Shown one piece after another: positions 1 through 13,397 of a stretch of DNA of 64,000 nucleotides. The DNA is from Bacteroidota bacterium (GTDB taxonomy: Bacteria > Bacteroidota > Bacteroidia > AKYH767-A > OLB10): positions 11,686 through 75,685 of the forward strand of contig JADKIC010000023.1 in NCBI GenBank assembly GCA_016721435.1, read 5' to 3'. The notes beneath the pieces are model-generated. The model saw nothing but the letters and a program-made list of their open reading frames with translations. It made no database searches and had not been told where the DNA came from. Each line of letters begins with the position of its first letter. Positions within the stretch are counted from its first letter, which is position 1. A program made the position numbers and the translations under genes.

Positions 1-1324
1 GGCAAAATTCCACATGAAATATCTCCAGTACATATGAATCACCTGATAATTCCAGAAGAACTTTAAGTTTTGCGCAAAAGTGGGTTTTTGATCCCCTTTG
101 ATGCCGGCCCATTCTTTATAGGCACCGATATGACTTTCCTGAGCACTGTACATTCTCGGAAAATCGTGCTGTACGCAGGGTCATAGATAGGACTTACTTT
201 ACGTGTGGTCTCGATGTACTTATCTTCTCCTTGGTATACTGCATCGCACCTTCTTCCAGATCGGTTTGACGGGCATTGTAGTACTGACCATAAAACAGGG
301 GACGATCACCGTACTGTTCACGGTTGATATATCCCAACAGGTTGAAAGCATGCTCCGGATCATTTTCATCCATGGGAGGATTGGCATTAGAGCGAATCAC
401 GATCATGGCATACGATGAATAGCCAAGCAGAATAAACACCATGCAGAGCAAGGAGAGATTCCACAAAGGCATATTTCGCTTGTGGGTATAGTTCAAGCCG
501 TAAACGATACCACCGATGATCATCAGGAAAAAGAAAATAAATCCAGACCAGAAAGGCAATCCGAAACCATTCACAAACATCAGTTCAAACTTAGAAGCCA
601 GTTTCACGAACCCGGAAATAATTCCATACTGAACGATACCCAGAATAGCAACACCGGCGACAGCAGTTTTTATAACTCCCATCGTACTCGGCTTGTTCTT
701 GCGGAAATAATAAATGAATGCCAAAGCAGGAATGGTCAACAAGTTCAATAAGTGAATTCCGATAGAGAGACCCATCAGGTAAGCGATCAGAATAATCCAC
801 CTGTTGCCATGTTTTTCCTCTGCCACTGCTTCCCATTTAAACATCGCCCAAAAAACGATCGCGGTAAAGAATGATGATGTCGCATATACCTCCCCCTCTA
901 CTGCTGAAAACCAGAAAGAATCGCTGAAGGTATAAGCCAGTGCTCCCACAAAACCGGCACCCATGATGGCGATAATGCTCCCTGCATCCGACGCTTCAGA
1001 AGGAGCTACAATTTTCTTAGTAAGGATGGTGATGGTCCAGAACAGAAATAAAATCGTACCGGCGCTCATCAGGGCACTCATAATATTAATCATCACCGAC
1101 ACCTTCGTGAGATCATCTCCGGCAAAAAGGCTCATGATTCGACCCATCATCATAAACAAGGGCGCTCCGGGAGGGTGACCTACCTGCAATTTAAAGGAGG
1201 AAGCGATAAACTCGCCGCAATCCCAGAAGCTTCCTGTTGGCTCTATGGTACTGATGTACACGAAGGCCGAAATGGCAAAAATAATCCAGCCACATAAATT
1301 ATTGATAAACCGATAGTTCTGCAT
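1..1324 (-). CDS. DUF2723 family membrane protein (3' end outside window, frameshifted)
   Basis: Polytopic inner-membrane protein of the DUF2723 family (TMEM260-like, distantly related to PMT-type O-mannosyltransferases); a glycosyltransferase role is family inference. The N-terminus shows the family signature: a first membrane segment, then SFWDCGEFIASS and VGHPPGAPLFMMMGR, followed by about seven further hydrophobic segments. ATG at 1324 is chosen over the TTG at 1339. The first frame stops at 194, but the protein continues in two other frames: a shift near 225 gives DKYIETTRKVSPIYDPAYST, and another near 155 gives a frame that reads through position 1 (DFPRMYS, then FFWNYQVIHMYWRY). The gene therefore runs off the window and carries two single-base shifts within about 70 bases, most easily explained as sequencing errors. 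Confidence 0.85.
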
Positions 1325-1610
1325 ATTATGAATTAACAATCCGGCGAAGTTAGAAAATTAACAGATTAGCCCCATTTTCAGGTATTATTTAAACGAAATT
1401 TTAACAATAATGCACGTCTGACAGGTATAAAAGTGTTAACCGGAAAGGCGCTTATTGTTATTTTAAAAGGAATAGTCTTCTTTACTCCACCCTTAACCTC
1501 ATTTTAAAGGGACTTTGGACTTTAGGTTACACTACTTGACGGTCATGGCGCGGTAAAAGACTTTATGTAGATTTAATCATTCATTAATAGTGTATTTCAG
1601 TCTTAACCCG

Positions 1611-1618
1611 TACCTTTG
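1611..1618 (+). promoter_or_regulatory. Bacteroidota -7 promoter element (TACCTTTG)
   Basis: TACCTTTG matches the Bacteroidota -7 consensus TAnnTTTG and ends six bases before the ATG at 1625. With the usual distance from -7 box to start site the mRNA would have almost no leader. I see no clear -33 TTG. Confidence 0.5.
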
Positions 1619-1624
1619 CAAGCT

Positions 1625-4600
1625 ATGTTAAAATGGAATAAGTACGTCCTTTTGATTTTTGCCCTGCTCCTGACGGGTTTAAAGGTTTCAGGGCAGAGTA
1701 ATCCGGCGCCTTTTAATTTGGGAGGTGGGAACTATTTATTCAATACCTGGTCCAGTTCGAGTCCGGCAGGGACATATCCTGCAAATATGTTTTTACATAC
1801 CTGTAGTGCTGACTCTAATCCATCATTAGGTGATCCTACAACCGGAGATTATACCGGTGTATATAATTCAGGAACCGGGAACAGGTTTACAGGACTGGCG
1901 GCATCCGGATTAAGCATGTTTAACAAGACGAAAACGCCTTCAACAATTGGTGGGGTGGTTATTGGATTAAATACAACCGGTCGAACAAATATTTTGGTCA
2001 GTTTTGAGTCGAGATCATGGGCTGTTGGAAATGCTTATAACCTTCGATTGCAATACCGGATTTCTACGGTTTCTCCCTGGTTAGATGTCCCCGGTCCGAT
2101 TGAATATGTTTATACGGGAGTTTTTCCCAACACTCAAACTATTTCTGTCAATCTTTCTACCGCCACCGCCAATGCAGTGGATAACCGGGCAAACATGCAG
2201 TTGCGCTGGAAGTATTATTATGTAAGTGGTTTTTCTGCGAGCAGTAATACTATTGGACTTGACGAAATAAATATCTCCAGCATACCCAACTCGGGCAATA
2301 ATATTGCAACCGGTGTCATTGTTGGTTCTCCATTTTGTGTTTCGCCTACAACGGGTAATACACTCACAGTTCCCTTTAATTATATTCCCGCTGCTAATTT
2401 TGTGCCCGGCACATGTACATTTACAGCAGAGTTGAGTAATTCAGCGGGACAATTTACCACACCCACTATAATTGGCACTGTTGCATCGAATGGGACCGGT
2501 GCTCAAAGTATTGCAGCCACTTTACCGCCGGGGCTGGGAACAGGAACATCTTACCGCATTCGTGTAGTGAGTGATGTACCGGCTGTTGTGGGAAATGATA
2601 ACGGAACGGATATTACGATCCGTCTTTCACCTTTTGATGTATCCATACCTGCCGCCAATTGCCAGAATGGGTCATCCATTATTTCCTGGTCACTTCCTCT
2701 TGGCTGCTACAACGAAATTCTGGTAGTGGCTCAGCCGTTAGTCCCCATCGCGGGTTCTCCAACAGGTAACGGTACTGCCTATACGCCCAATCCTGCCTAT
2801 GGATTTGGGACTGCTTTTGGTACCGGGTTCGTCGTGTATAAAGGAGCAGGAAGCAATGTCACGGTGACCGGACTCACCAACAACACCCTTTACTACTTTA
2901 AGATCTGGGTCCGATATGGGAATGAATGGAGTAGCGGGGAAGAAGTATTCTGTACACCCGGTGGCGGAACGTTATTAAGGCGGAGATTTTATGGTACTGG
3001 GCGTAAATGCAAACAATTCAGCTTGCCTGGGCGGATCGGGGCCTGACGAAATCAGTTTTGTGTGCTTCCGCGATCTTTCCACAGGAACAACCATTGATAT
3101 AACGGACAACGGCTGGCAACGTGCGGTTTCCAATCGTTGGGGAAATACAGAAGGAACGGTTCGCATGACACGCACCGGAGGAAATATTATAGCCGGAACC
3201 GTCATCACCATTCGTTTTGATGGGACCGGAAATGGTTCTGCAATTAAACCTGATGCCGCCTGGACATTTGCTAACCTGAATGGCGGGAATCAATTCAACC
3301 TTAATGACGGAGGGGATCAGTTTTTCTTCATGCAAGGAGGTAACTGGATTCCCGGGGCTGCGGCCGCACATGATGCACAATATACAGGTACTGTACTTTT
3401 TGGTTTTAACACCAATACGGCCTGGATCAATTTTGGACTTTCTACGCAGCAAAGTGGTCCTTATCCCAGTTTAGATTGCTATACCATTACACCTACAACC
3501 GGTTCCGATTGGATTAAGTTCACCGGCTCGTACCCCGCCTCCCTGAATCCAAAGACGCAACGTAACTGGGTAGACAGCATTAACGATATCACGAAATGGG
3601 TGCGACATACGAATTGCACGAATTACAATGCTGCCAATCCACGTTATGTAACTACCGATGATACTTTAATAATTATTGCCGGTGGATACATGCGGGGAAA
3701 ATGGATCGGCGCGAAAAGTACCGACTGGTTCACTTGCGATAACTGGGAAGATTTTGTTATCCCGGACAGTACAACTAACGTTTGGGTACCTCCGACGGGC
3801 GTTACTTTCAACTGCCGTTTAAAACTGGACTCTACCCATTACTGCCGAGATCTGACTATCGACGGTTATGAAGTGAATGGTGCAGATACCAATGTCAGGA
3901 TATTAAGAATTCTTGGAAATCTCACCATCAATGGCGGGGAACTTGACTTTAGTGATAACAATCCCAATACGAAGGATGGTGTGATCTATCTCCGCGGAAG
4001 CTGGACCAATTTCAATGAAACCGCTTTCAGGGAAGGGAATAGCAAGGTTATATTAGAAGGGACTTCGCTTCAACCGGTGAACACTCCGGTGAGGGAAGTT
4101 TTCTGGCAACTGGATGTGAACAATGCCGCAGGAATTAATGCAGGCACTACCATTCAAATACAAAACCAGTTGAATTTATTAAATGGTCTGGTCAACACCG
4201 GTTCCAACGAAGTATACGTTACACCCACTGCCACTACGTCCCTCATTGGTTATGGGTTGACCCGTTATATCAATGGTAACTTGCGACGACAAATTGCTAT
4301 AAGTGGCAACCATGATTTCCCTATAGGATATACCGGAGAATATGAATTGGCTAATCTGAATGTTGCAAGCCAGGTAGGTATTTCAAATATCATCAGCAGT
4401 TTCAAAGCTCCTTCACCCGGTGCTTTGCCGAACCCTGCTTTATGTTTTATCAATGGCAGCCCGATAAACGGAATGCTCAACGCAGGAAACTGGACCCTTA
4501 CGCCGAATGCTATTCCTTCTGCGATGAATCTCAGTTTAACACTCCGGGAACGCGGGCATACAAATTCTGTGGCACCGGCATCGCGGTATGGTATTATCCG

Positions 4601-5294
4601 ACGAGATGATGAACTGAATGACTGGTTCGGAACACCTGTGGGTGTACATAGCAATGGCACACAAAACGAAGTCGGTGGAACTGCCACAGCGGTTCGTACA
4701 GGAATTACTACTACCACCTTCTGGGGAGATTTTGCTATTGGTTTCGGCAATGCACCACTTCCGGTCGAATGGCTTTCCTTCATTGCTACACCTGAAGATA
4801 AAAATGTTGTCCTCCACTGGCGCACGGCTACTGAAACGAACAACGATTTCTTCCGCGTAGAACGGAGCAGTGATGGAATCCATTTCGAAACCATCGGGCA
4901 AGTGCAGGGCAACGGTACTACCAGTACGATCAGTGCTTATCAATTCACGGATTTCATGCCGTATGATGGCACCAGCTATTACCGTTTGCTTCAGGTAGAT
5001 TTTGACGGACAATCTGATTTTAGTCCTGTAGTACCGGTACGTATCGGCGATGGCGTTAGTGGACTTCAAATTTATCCCAATCCGATAAGAGATCAGGCAT
5101 GGTTGCTGATTCCCTCTGATAAAGCCAACGATGCCGTATTGAATATTTTTGATCCTGCCGGGAAGCTGGTATTTTCAAATGCCATACAACTTCAAAAAGG
5201 CAGCAATGGTATCAACATTGATCTGAGTACACTTCCATCCGGAGTTTATTTTTTAAGGATGGAGGCGGAAGTGATGAAGTTGATGAAATACTAA
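1625..5294 (+). CDS. Large secreted protein with T9SS type A sorting domain (one frameshift)
   Basis: Predicted exported protein of about 1220 residues. ATG at 1625 opens a signal peptide (MLKWNKYVLLIFALLLTGLK, cleavage near VSGQS); a longer reading from TTG at 1616 is less likely. The first half has beta-rich, low-charge sequence and a fibronectin-III-like stretch (SNVTVTGLTNNTLYYFKIWV). The frame shifts at about 2977, where an AA reads as a shortened AAA, and continues as GGDFMVLGVNANNS, a segment resembling the lamin-tail-like modules of Bacteroidota surface proteins. The C-terminal 75 residues are a T9SS type A sorting domain (LQIYPNPIRDQAWL ... GVYFLRMEAEVMKLMKY), so the protein should be exported through the Sec and type IX systems and fixed at the surface or released. 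No catalytic motif seen. Confidence 0.8.
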
Positions 5295-5852
5295 TTTGAA
5301 ATTAGCAGCTTATACTCTCCTGGTTTCAATTCTACATGCTTAGAAATAACGAATGCCATCCTTCTCTCTCTAAATATTAAATTTGTCAGGAAATTTCTTC
5401 GTTTAACGCATTGGAGAAAATCAACTACTACTATTCTTCATCTTCCATGTGACAAGGACCAAAATGTCGACCACAATTCTTTTGTGATTTTTTAAATATA
5501 CAGCTGGTACGGCTCTCACATTTGACGCAGTTGTCACCAATTTGATTTCCTCATCTGAATCTTTATGCGGTAAATCACTACATCATTAGCTTCATTATTA
5601 GAAAACAGCTAACTTGAATTTTTACTTTGGATCAATGGTACAAGAGAAGAGGCCAAGACATATTTGGACAAATTCACTGCCGAATCTACCATACTATTTT
5701 CAAAAATCGAGATATAATTTCCTGAAAAGTTGTATTTAATTGAATTAATACTACTTTTACTTGTTCCTAAAAAGGTTAAGGTTTATCCTCCTTTTACTTA
5801 TCAGTAGTATTATTCATTTATAAATGCAACTCCCATTGAAAACACCAATTTT
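5295..5852. other. Intergenic region with possible minus-strand coding remnant
   Basis: No intact gene. On the minus strand, 5780 to about 5620 reads without stops (LGTSKSSINSIKYNFSGNYI, then FENSMVDSAVNLSKYV), and after a frame change a second stretch follows (EEIKLVTTASNVRAVPAVYL) to a stop near 5420. This looks like a small frameshifted secreted-protein gene or relic, but I cannot assign a family or a start codon. Confidence 0.3.
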
Positions 5853-8800
5853 ATGAAACACCTACACTTAATTCCTCTCTGATCATAGCAACTTCATTGC
5901 TGCTTTTAAATCCTGCAAATGGCGAATCATTTTCCGACCAGGAAACGCTGACTACCATCACCGGCGCGTCCTTTGTTCAAACAAATGAACGAAACGGAAC
6001 CATCACTTTTGTGCGATGTCAACCCGATTCCATTGTAGATGAACAAACGCATCTCGACTGGTTAAAAAATGAAATATTACATGTTTCAGCACCCGGTGAT
6101 TTTAAACTAATACGCGAAGAAAAAGACGAAAAGCAATTTACTCACTACCGATATCAACAATATTACATGGGGTATCCGGTACAAAATGGCATCTACCTCG
6201 TTCACACAAAAAATGGGCGTGTTGTATCAGCCAATGGAGAATATTATCCTATAAGCACATTTCAACCAAATATTAACATTTCACAGGATGAAGCATTTAA
6301 TGCAGCTCTACAAAAAATTGGTGGACTGGATTATGACGAACAATTCAGCGGAGGACTAACCGCTATGAAAACGGGCGGAAGTCTGGTTATTTTACCAATT
6401 GAAAACACTTTTCATTTGGCTTGGAAGTTTGATGTTTATACGATAAGCCCAACAGAGAAAAGAGTCTTTGCTTATATTGATGCCAATGACCGGTAATTAC
6501 TTATTTGAAGAAGATCGTTTACAGCATATCGACCATCCGGTGAATGCACCCAGTGTATACAATGGCACGGTTCCGATAATTTGTGATAGTGTCAACTCAA
6601 CACTATTCTACCTTAGAGAAACGGGAAGAGGTGGAGGTATTGAAATCAGAAATATGAATAGTACTGTCAATTATACAAATGCAACTGATATCACCAGCAA
6701 TAGTTCATCATGGAACGTGGTTCCTGCTTTGCAACATGGTATAGATGTGCTATTCGGATTAGAATCTTCGTATGACTATTTTTTACAGCAGTTTGGCAGA
6801 AATTCTATTGACAATGCCGGACTAAAACTAAATGGATTTATCAACTACAGCAGTTCGGGTGTCTCGTTTTTCAATACTAATGGTTTTGTATTCGGGAAGC
6901 AAGTGGACAGTACTGTGCTTCCTGCTACATCATTGGAAATTGTAGCTCATGAATATACACATGGCATAAATCTATACACAGCCAATCTCGGAACGATTGG
7001 AGAACAGGGGGCACTAAATGAATCCTTTTCGGATATATTCGGAGTAGTCATTGACCATGCTATAAATCCAACTACTGCAAACTATTTAATAGGCGAGAAA
7101 TGCACCTCCAATGGTAAAGCTTTCCGCGATATGGCACAACCTTATCAATATTTAATGCCGAACACTTATTTAGGTACATATTGGAATACGACAACTACAA
7201 CGGGAAGAGGAAGTGTACAAAACTACTGGTTTTATCTGCTGGCAGAAGGAGGATCCGGAATTAATGACCTGGGCAATTCATATCATATAAAAAAAATAGG
7301 GATGGCTGATGCAGCAGCAATAGCGTATCGGGCTTTAACCCTCTATCTAACACCAACTGCCACCTTCAATAATGCAAGGACAGCAACAATACAGGCAGCC
7401 ATTGATTTATTTGGTACTTGTTCGAATCAGGAGGAGGAAGTGACTAAAGCCTGGTATGCTGTAGGTGTGGGCACGAACTATACCGGTGGAGTATTTGCCG
7501 CCGCCTTATTTCCTACTACCGTACTTTGCAGTAACGGCAGTATTAATCCGGTCAATTTAAGCATGAATGCCACTTCCTATGAATGGGATTTTGGCGACGG
7601 TAATGTGTCCACTGTGGCCAATCCATCTCACACCTATTCTTCTACCGGCAACTATACATAATGTTGATTGCAAATGGAAGTGGTGTTTGCAGCAATACAG
7701 ATACAGTTATTTTTAATAACCTGATTGATGTTAATTCCTCAGCAGAGCCTTGTCCTGGCGTCTTGTCAACCCGGTAATCTTTTTACATATTCAGATATTG
7801 GAATTTATAATGTGACTCTTCTCAGTATAAATAAAAACTCCTCTTCTGCCTACAGTGAAGGATATCGTGATTTCACTTGTGAAACCACTACCATTCTCCA
7901 TCCCGGAGATCATGTAAAACTTGACATAACCACATCTTCCAACTTAAATGAGAATGTAAAGGCCTGGATGGATTATAATAATGATGGTGTTTTTTCCACT
8001 TCTGAATTGATTATGACCTCAACCAATATCCTGCGCCATCATTCGAGCATTGTTGCTACAGATACTCTACCTGTCCTAAATACACCTCTCCGTTTAAGAA
8101 TAATTGATGATCAAAATAATGGGCCTATTTGGGTCCTTGCATCGACACTTTCCAGTGGACAAGCGGAAGACTATACCGTAATATTTTACCCCAGCGACCT
8201 CTACACCAATAGTTGATTTTGAAGCTTCAAAAACGACCATCATTCTTGGAGACAGTATACTCTTCTCCGATCTCACTGTCAATTCCGGTAATGTAATTTG
8301 GTATTTTCCGGGCGGAACTCCTTCTACTTCTACCAACAGATTCCAGAAGGTAACCTATAGTGTTGCCGGCGTATATGCCGTGAAACTTGTTTGTACGAAC
8401 CTTATAGGAACGGATAGTATCACAAAAATTGATTATATTACGGTATTGAATGCATTTAATATGTGTGGAAGCTTTGATGAAGTATTTTTGTCGAGTGGAA
8501 ATCTTTATGATCCGGGAGGAGTCAATGGAAATTCTATAGGCAGTTACTACTGTGATTTTTTAATTGATCCCGGTTGTGCTTCTTCAATTACCCTTACTTT
8601 TTCTACGTTTTCGATTGGAAGCGGCAACTATTTATACATCTATAACAGAGGCCCGAATATTCCCACCGGAAGCACCTTATTATATACCGGTACAGGTAAT
8701 TTTATGCCACCCCCTATTACAGCAAACGGAGGTAAAATGTTGGTTCGGTTTGTAAAATCAAGTTCCGGATCAGTTACCGGTTTTGCGGCAAACTGGACGT

Positions 8801-11800
8801 CTGCACTCACGAACACACAGGTACCCGTTGCAGCATTTATCCCTGACAATTTCAATCCCCTTTAAATACACCTGTTCGTTTATTGGACTTTAGCCTTGGT
8901 GAAGACTTAAATTATGCCTGGGATTTTGGTGATGGAACATCTTCTACCAACAATCCTACCGTTCATGAATACAGTGTACCGGGAATTATACCATCACTTT
9001 AATTGCCATGAATTGCCTGGGTGCTGATACTTTGAGCCAGAATATTACTGTTCAGCAAGCGCCCGCCATTTCTGTTTCCATTGACACTATTGATTTAGCA
9101 ATTACATGTGGTGATTCGATTACAATACCTGTGAATGTCAACAACAATGGATCAGGAGATCTTTTAATTTCAGAGAATGGCTATACGGATATGGAGGACA
9201 CAGTTCACGTTCTTGCCTATATAAATCACAGTGATACTGCTTCCATGGTAAATCCAATTGTGGGGGCGATCGCTCAGTATTTTAATAAATTCACTGTAAC
9301 TTATTTTAATTCGAATGACACCAGTCAACTACGAAATGCATTAGTGAATAAACACGTATTGCTTTTCCCTGAGAGAGGAAATGATCCGGATACAATGTAT
9401 AGTTACTATCCGGATATCGTACTGGACTATATCAGAAATGGCGGTAACGTCGTTGTCTGCGGCGGGGCAAATTCTTCCAGTGATCCCCGACTTAACGATA
9501 TGAGCCTGTTGCGCGCTAAGTATCTTAAATCAAGATTTGCCAGTAGTTTTACTACCAGTGATACCACTGACATTCTTACTGATCAGATCCCTTATTTTTT
9601 TCCTCAGGTAACCAATCGTTGCTATCCATTCACCATTTCAAATAGAAATAAGAAGATGTTAATATCCAACAATGGCGATGATATCCTTACCTATCGTTAT
9701 TATGGAAAAGGGAAGGCTGTTCATATGGGCTTTAGTGTAAAAAGCAACTCACCGGATGAGGTGAAGCGAGTCATGTCGAATTGTATTAAAATGGCTCAAC
9801 ATCGCTGGCCGGATTGGTTAGATGTGCTTCCTGAAATTGATACTATCCATGCAGGAGATTCAACTATCGCCAACTTTGTTATTAAACCCATTAAACTAAA
9901 GCCGGGTCTCCACTATGCCTATATTAATTTCATAAGTAATGACCCGATTGATTCGATTCGTACTATAGTGCTTAAAATAAACGTTACCGGACTTCCGATA
10001 CTTACATTTGCTGACACTTGCTTTGATTTTGGGATAGTTACACTTGGAGATAGCAGTACCAATATGTCACCCTTGAGAATTCCGGATGTGATACGCTTTT
10101 CATTGATTCAATCAGCACAAGTAGCACTGTGATGACTACCAATCCAATAGCATTCGATGGAATACAGCTCCATTTACAGTTTACCTGTACATTTCAACCC
10201 ACAAGCATTAGGTAACTTTACAGATACTCTTCTTTATATTCCAATATTGGATTAATAAAACACTGTATTAGGGTACAGGTGTTACAGCTCCTGCAATAGC
10301 GGTATCAACTACTTCTCTTGCTAAGTCATAATGCATGCGGGGATTCGGCAACAACTGGATTCTGGTTATATAATACAGGCGGGAATTATTTGAATTACAC
10401 AGTGTCAGCGGGTAATGACAGCATCCCCAGAAAAATCCTAACTATGGTTTCTGGTGTAGACATGCAGAACGAATATCAAAATACAATGAACAGTATCCAA
10501 CAATATTTTGGAAATATTATAGCTGATACAACCATTTTCACCACTTCTCTGTTGCAACGAAACTTGTCGAACAAAGATATTGTTCTCTTTCCCAAAGCAA
10601 GAAACAGGGATCACCTACGTTACCTCTATAAGACCTACAATACAACAGTTTGTGAATGGAGGAGGAAATGTGATTTTCTTTGGTTCTGATTTCCACACCA
10701 ATCTTGGACTTCTTCCACTCATCTATCAGATGAATATGTTTACCGGAAGTGATACGGCGGATATAATTTCCGGGACATGTTTGGTGAGTGATACAACTGA
10801 TTTTTATACTGAAAATATAAATCAGACCTTCCCTGCAATCAGTAAAACCTATTTGCAAAAAATTACTAATACCGACAAGCTCAAAAAAATCATTGCCAGT
10901 ACAGAAAAAAATATATACCGGGGGAAATTCCCGAAAGGCATTCAATTATTTCCCGATAGCGGCACTGTTGCACCGGGAGATTCTGTTTACATAACAATAA
11001 ACAGTACTTTAAATTGCTTACCCGGTAGACAGTATTCTCTTCCCATTGTTATCAATGGCAATAGTTCCGTCGTTGAAAATGATACGGTATTCTCTCAATT
11101 TCAAATAGGGTATAATCCTTGCGCAGATTTTACGTTTTTCAATACCACTGCTTGTAATGGCACCATGACATTTACAGATTTAACGTATAATCCGGGGACT
11201 TCATGGAAGTGGTTTTTTGGTGATGGAGATTCTTCCCTTCTTCAAAGTCCAACACATACGTATACTTCTGCCGGAGTTAAAACAGTAACTTTTATTACTA
11301 CCAATGCATTTGGAACGGATACCATTATTAAAAACTGTTCGGTTACCCTTCTCCTTCCTGTACTGAATGTTACCGGTGCACCTGTTGTTGGAAATGCACT
11401 CATATTCACAACAAATCTGAGTCAGTCGATTTATACAAGATTTTGGGATTTTGGAGATGGCGCTACATCTTCCTTATCTACAGCAACACATGCATATGCA
11501 ACTCCGGGAACCTATATTGTAACGCTTACCTTAACCAGTACAAGTTGTACTATGACAGTGATAGACACGGTATATATAACTCCTACTGCTTTGAGTGAAT
11601 TTATCATGCAAGGCAGTTTTACCGTTCACCTAATCCTTTCAGAAATCAATCCGAGATAGGTTTTGAACTTACCAAATCCGCTACCATTGATCTGGCAGTG
11701 ATTGATGTGTCGGGAAGAGTGCTGGAGCAATATTGTAAGAATGAACTAAAACCTAAAGGAATATATAACTTTAAATTCAGTGGTTATCCTACAGGAATGT

Positions 11801-11862
11801 ATTCTGTTCTGCTAAAGGTGAATGGCATTCAGCTGATGCAAAAATTGGTAAAAGAAGAATGA
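5853..11862 (+). CDS. M4 (thermolysin-like) metalloprotease with PKD, GEVED, CUB and T9SS sorting domains (many frameshifts)
   Basis: Secreted zinc protease of about 2000 residues, read across roughly a dozen frames. Order: signal peptide from ATG 5853 (shift near 5878); FTP/PepSY-like propeptide (5940-6480); M4 catalytic domain with HEYTH zinc site at about 6950 and third-ligand motif GALNESFSD near 7015; PKD domain (YEWDFGDGNVST, 7580); GEVED domain (VKAWMDYNNDGVFS ... GQAEDYTV, 7790-8190); PKD-like domain (8210-8440); CUB-like domain (8460-8800); PKD (AWDFGDGTSS, 8920); two copies of an alpha/beta module with NGGNVVVCGG (9430) and NGGGNVIFFGS (10655); further PKD domains (11200, 11440); and a T9SS sorting domain (SPNPFRNQSEIGF ... 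MQKLVKEE, stop at 11860). Shifts near 6490, 7660, 7765, 8200, 8860, 8988, 10090, 10215-10315, 10595 and 11625. The catalytic core is in one frame. Shift density is high enough that a decaying gene is possible. Confidence 0.8.
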
Positions 11863-12141
11863 TTTATACTTCAAAAAGCGGGAAATATTCTTCGAGGTAA
11901 TGATAGCAAACTATATTTGCTTTTGTATAGAGTCTCCCGTAAATTTTGCATTAAACAAAACTTGCCGAAAAATGTGAAAAATTGATTTGTTACCACATTA
12001 GTTGTTTCATGAATCACCTTATTTAAGTGGATTTGTGTTATACTTTGGTTAAACAATTGCAATAAACATTGTGTTGTACTTTTAAAGTCAGGCCAAAACT
12101 ATTTGTTGGGCTCCAATGATATTACATCTAATCAAATCAAA

Positions 12142-13211
12142 CTAATGTTTTACTACGGAATAACAGACTATTTTCCGCTTGAATCAAGAAAATAATTCCT
12201 GCGCAAATAGCCGGCATTGAATATTTACCTCTCCTCAATAAAATCCATTTTATTCGACCAACGTGAGACACCATTTATATCAAGGAGGGAAAGCAGAACG
12301 TTTTGCAATTTCATTCCCAGCGTGAAATAAAGAATATCAGATACTGGATTGGGATAAGCAAGAATTTCACTCCCTGTAATATAGAACCAATCAGATGCAC
12401 AGGGCCATAGGTTTTGTAATTGTTAATAAATCAGGAAGAGGACCCAATTAATAAACCATTTCTATACTTCAACAACTAAAAACATTGTGTAATGCGAAAG
12501 AATGTAAGGCATATAGGAAAAATCACCATTACTGGAATCAAAACAATCGGTGTTGAATTTACGGAAATTTATCGGTGTAAATGGGGCAGGTAATAAAGAT
12601 CAATAAATCCATTGATTGAATCAAATTTTTGTGCCGGCATTAATCTAAAAGATAAAGAGTCTCCATCAATATCCATTGCAGAATTATACATGGTTTTAGG
12701 AATCATCAGGCAATGAATATAATCCGGAGGAGAAGTAAAAACAGGGCTATGATTTGTAACATTGGAAAAATTATCAATTACTGTTTTACATGTTAGAAAA
12801 GGGCTCAAAGAACCTGACCCCCACCAGAGCGATTGAACACTGAATTGAATTTCCAAAAAGATAATCCATTTCAGACTTGCATAGGGTAAAATAATAGTGT
12901 CCTCGTAGACATGCACTTCATCCTGAAAAGTTAAAACATTACAACTTGGTAAAGTTGCGGGTGAAAAAGAAATTTTAGGAATATTATTATACCTGACTAG
13001 GGTATTTGTTGTGGTACCACTATCAAGCGCAGATATTTGTATGGAGGTGGTGCCAAAGGACCTGGGTAGTCTCTTAATCTACATGGACAACTAAATGATT
13101 GGGTATTCCTATTGTTCTACAAGAAATGGTTGCACCTTTTATTCCGGAAGCATTCGTACTTGCCGGACACAATGTCATCCAAATAAATATCCATGCTATA
13201 ATCAGTCTCAT
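12142..13211 (-). CDS. Secreted T9SS-type protein with cadherin-like DGDSL segment (heavily frameshifted)
   Basis: Read from ATG 13211: signal peptide MRLIIAWIFIWMTLCPASTN, then GATISCRTIGIPNHLVVHVD. The best-preserved frame (12916-12569) holds HSPVFTSPPDYIHCL and NSAMDIDGDSLSFRL, the typical 'SPVF...C...N...DxDGDSL' pattern of large Bacteroidota adhesins that often carry gliding-motility-type C-termini. Near 12340-12230 another frame reads SEILAYPNPVSDILYFTL, a T9SS sorting domain start, and the last frame ends SVVKH at 12142. At least five frame changes in 1.07 kb and a length well below that of its relatives suggest a truncated or decaying copy, although sequencing error is the simpler general explanation in this window. 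Confidence 0.55.
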
Positions 13212-13397
13212 CAGTTACCCTTTACTAACCAGACGAAAACTCCAATCAATTAGGTTGCATCTATCTACAGCATAAATGAAAACCTGAAGAGCTCCCCACC
13301 ACTAATGAAAGTCGCTAATTCTATACTCTAAAAAACAATCGTCCTCTGATGGATTTATTATAATGATTATTTCCATATAAAATCGAAACGTTCCCAC

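Noticed and set aside
5853..11862. Six or seven separate genes
   Set aside because: Consecutive frames continue one another inside known domains (for example PKD, GEVED), and only the first has a signal peptide and only the last a sorting domain.
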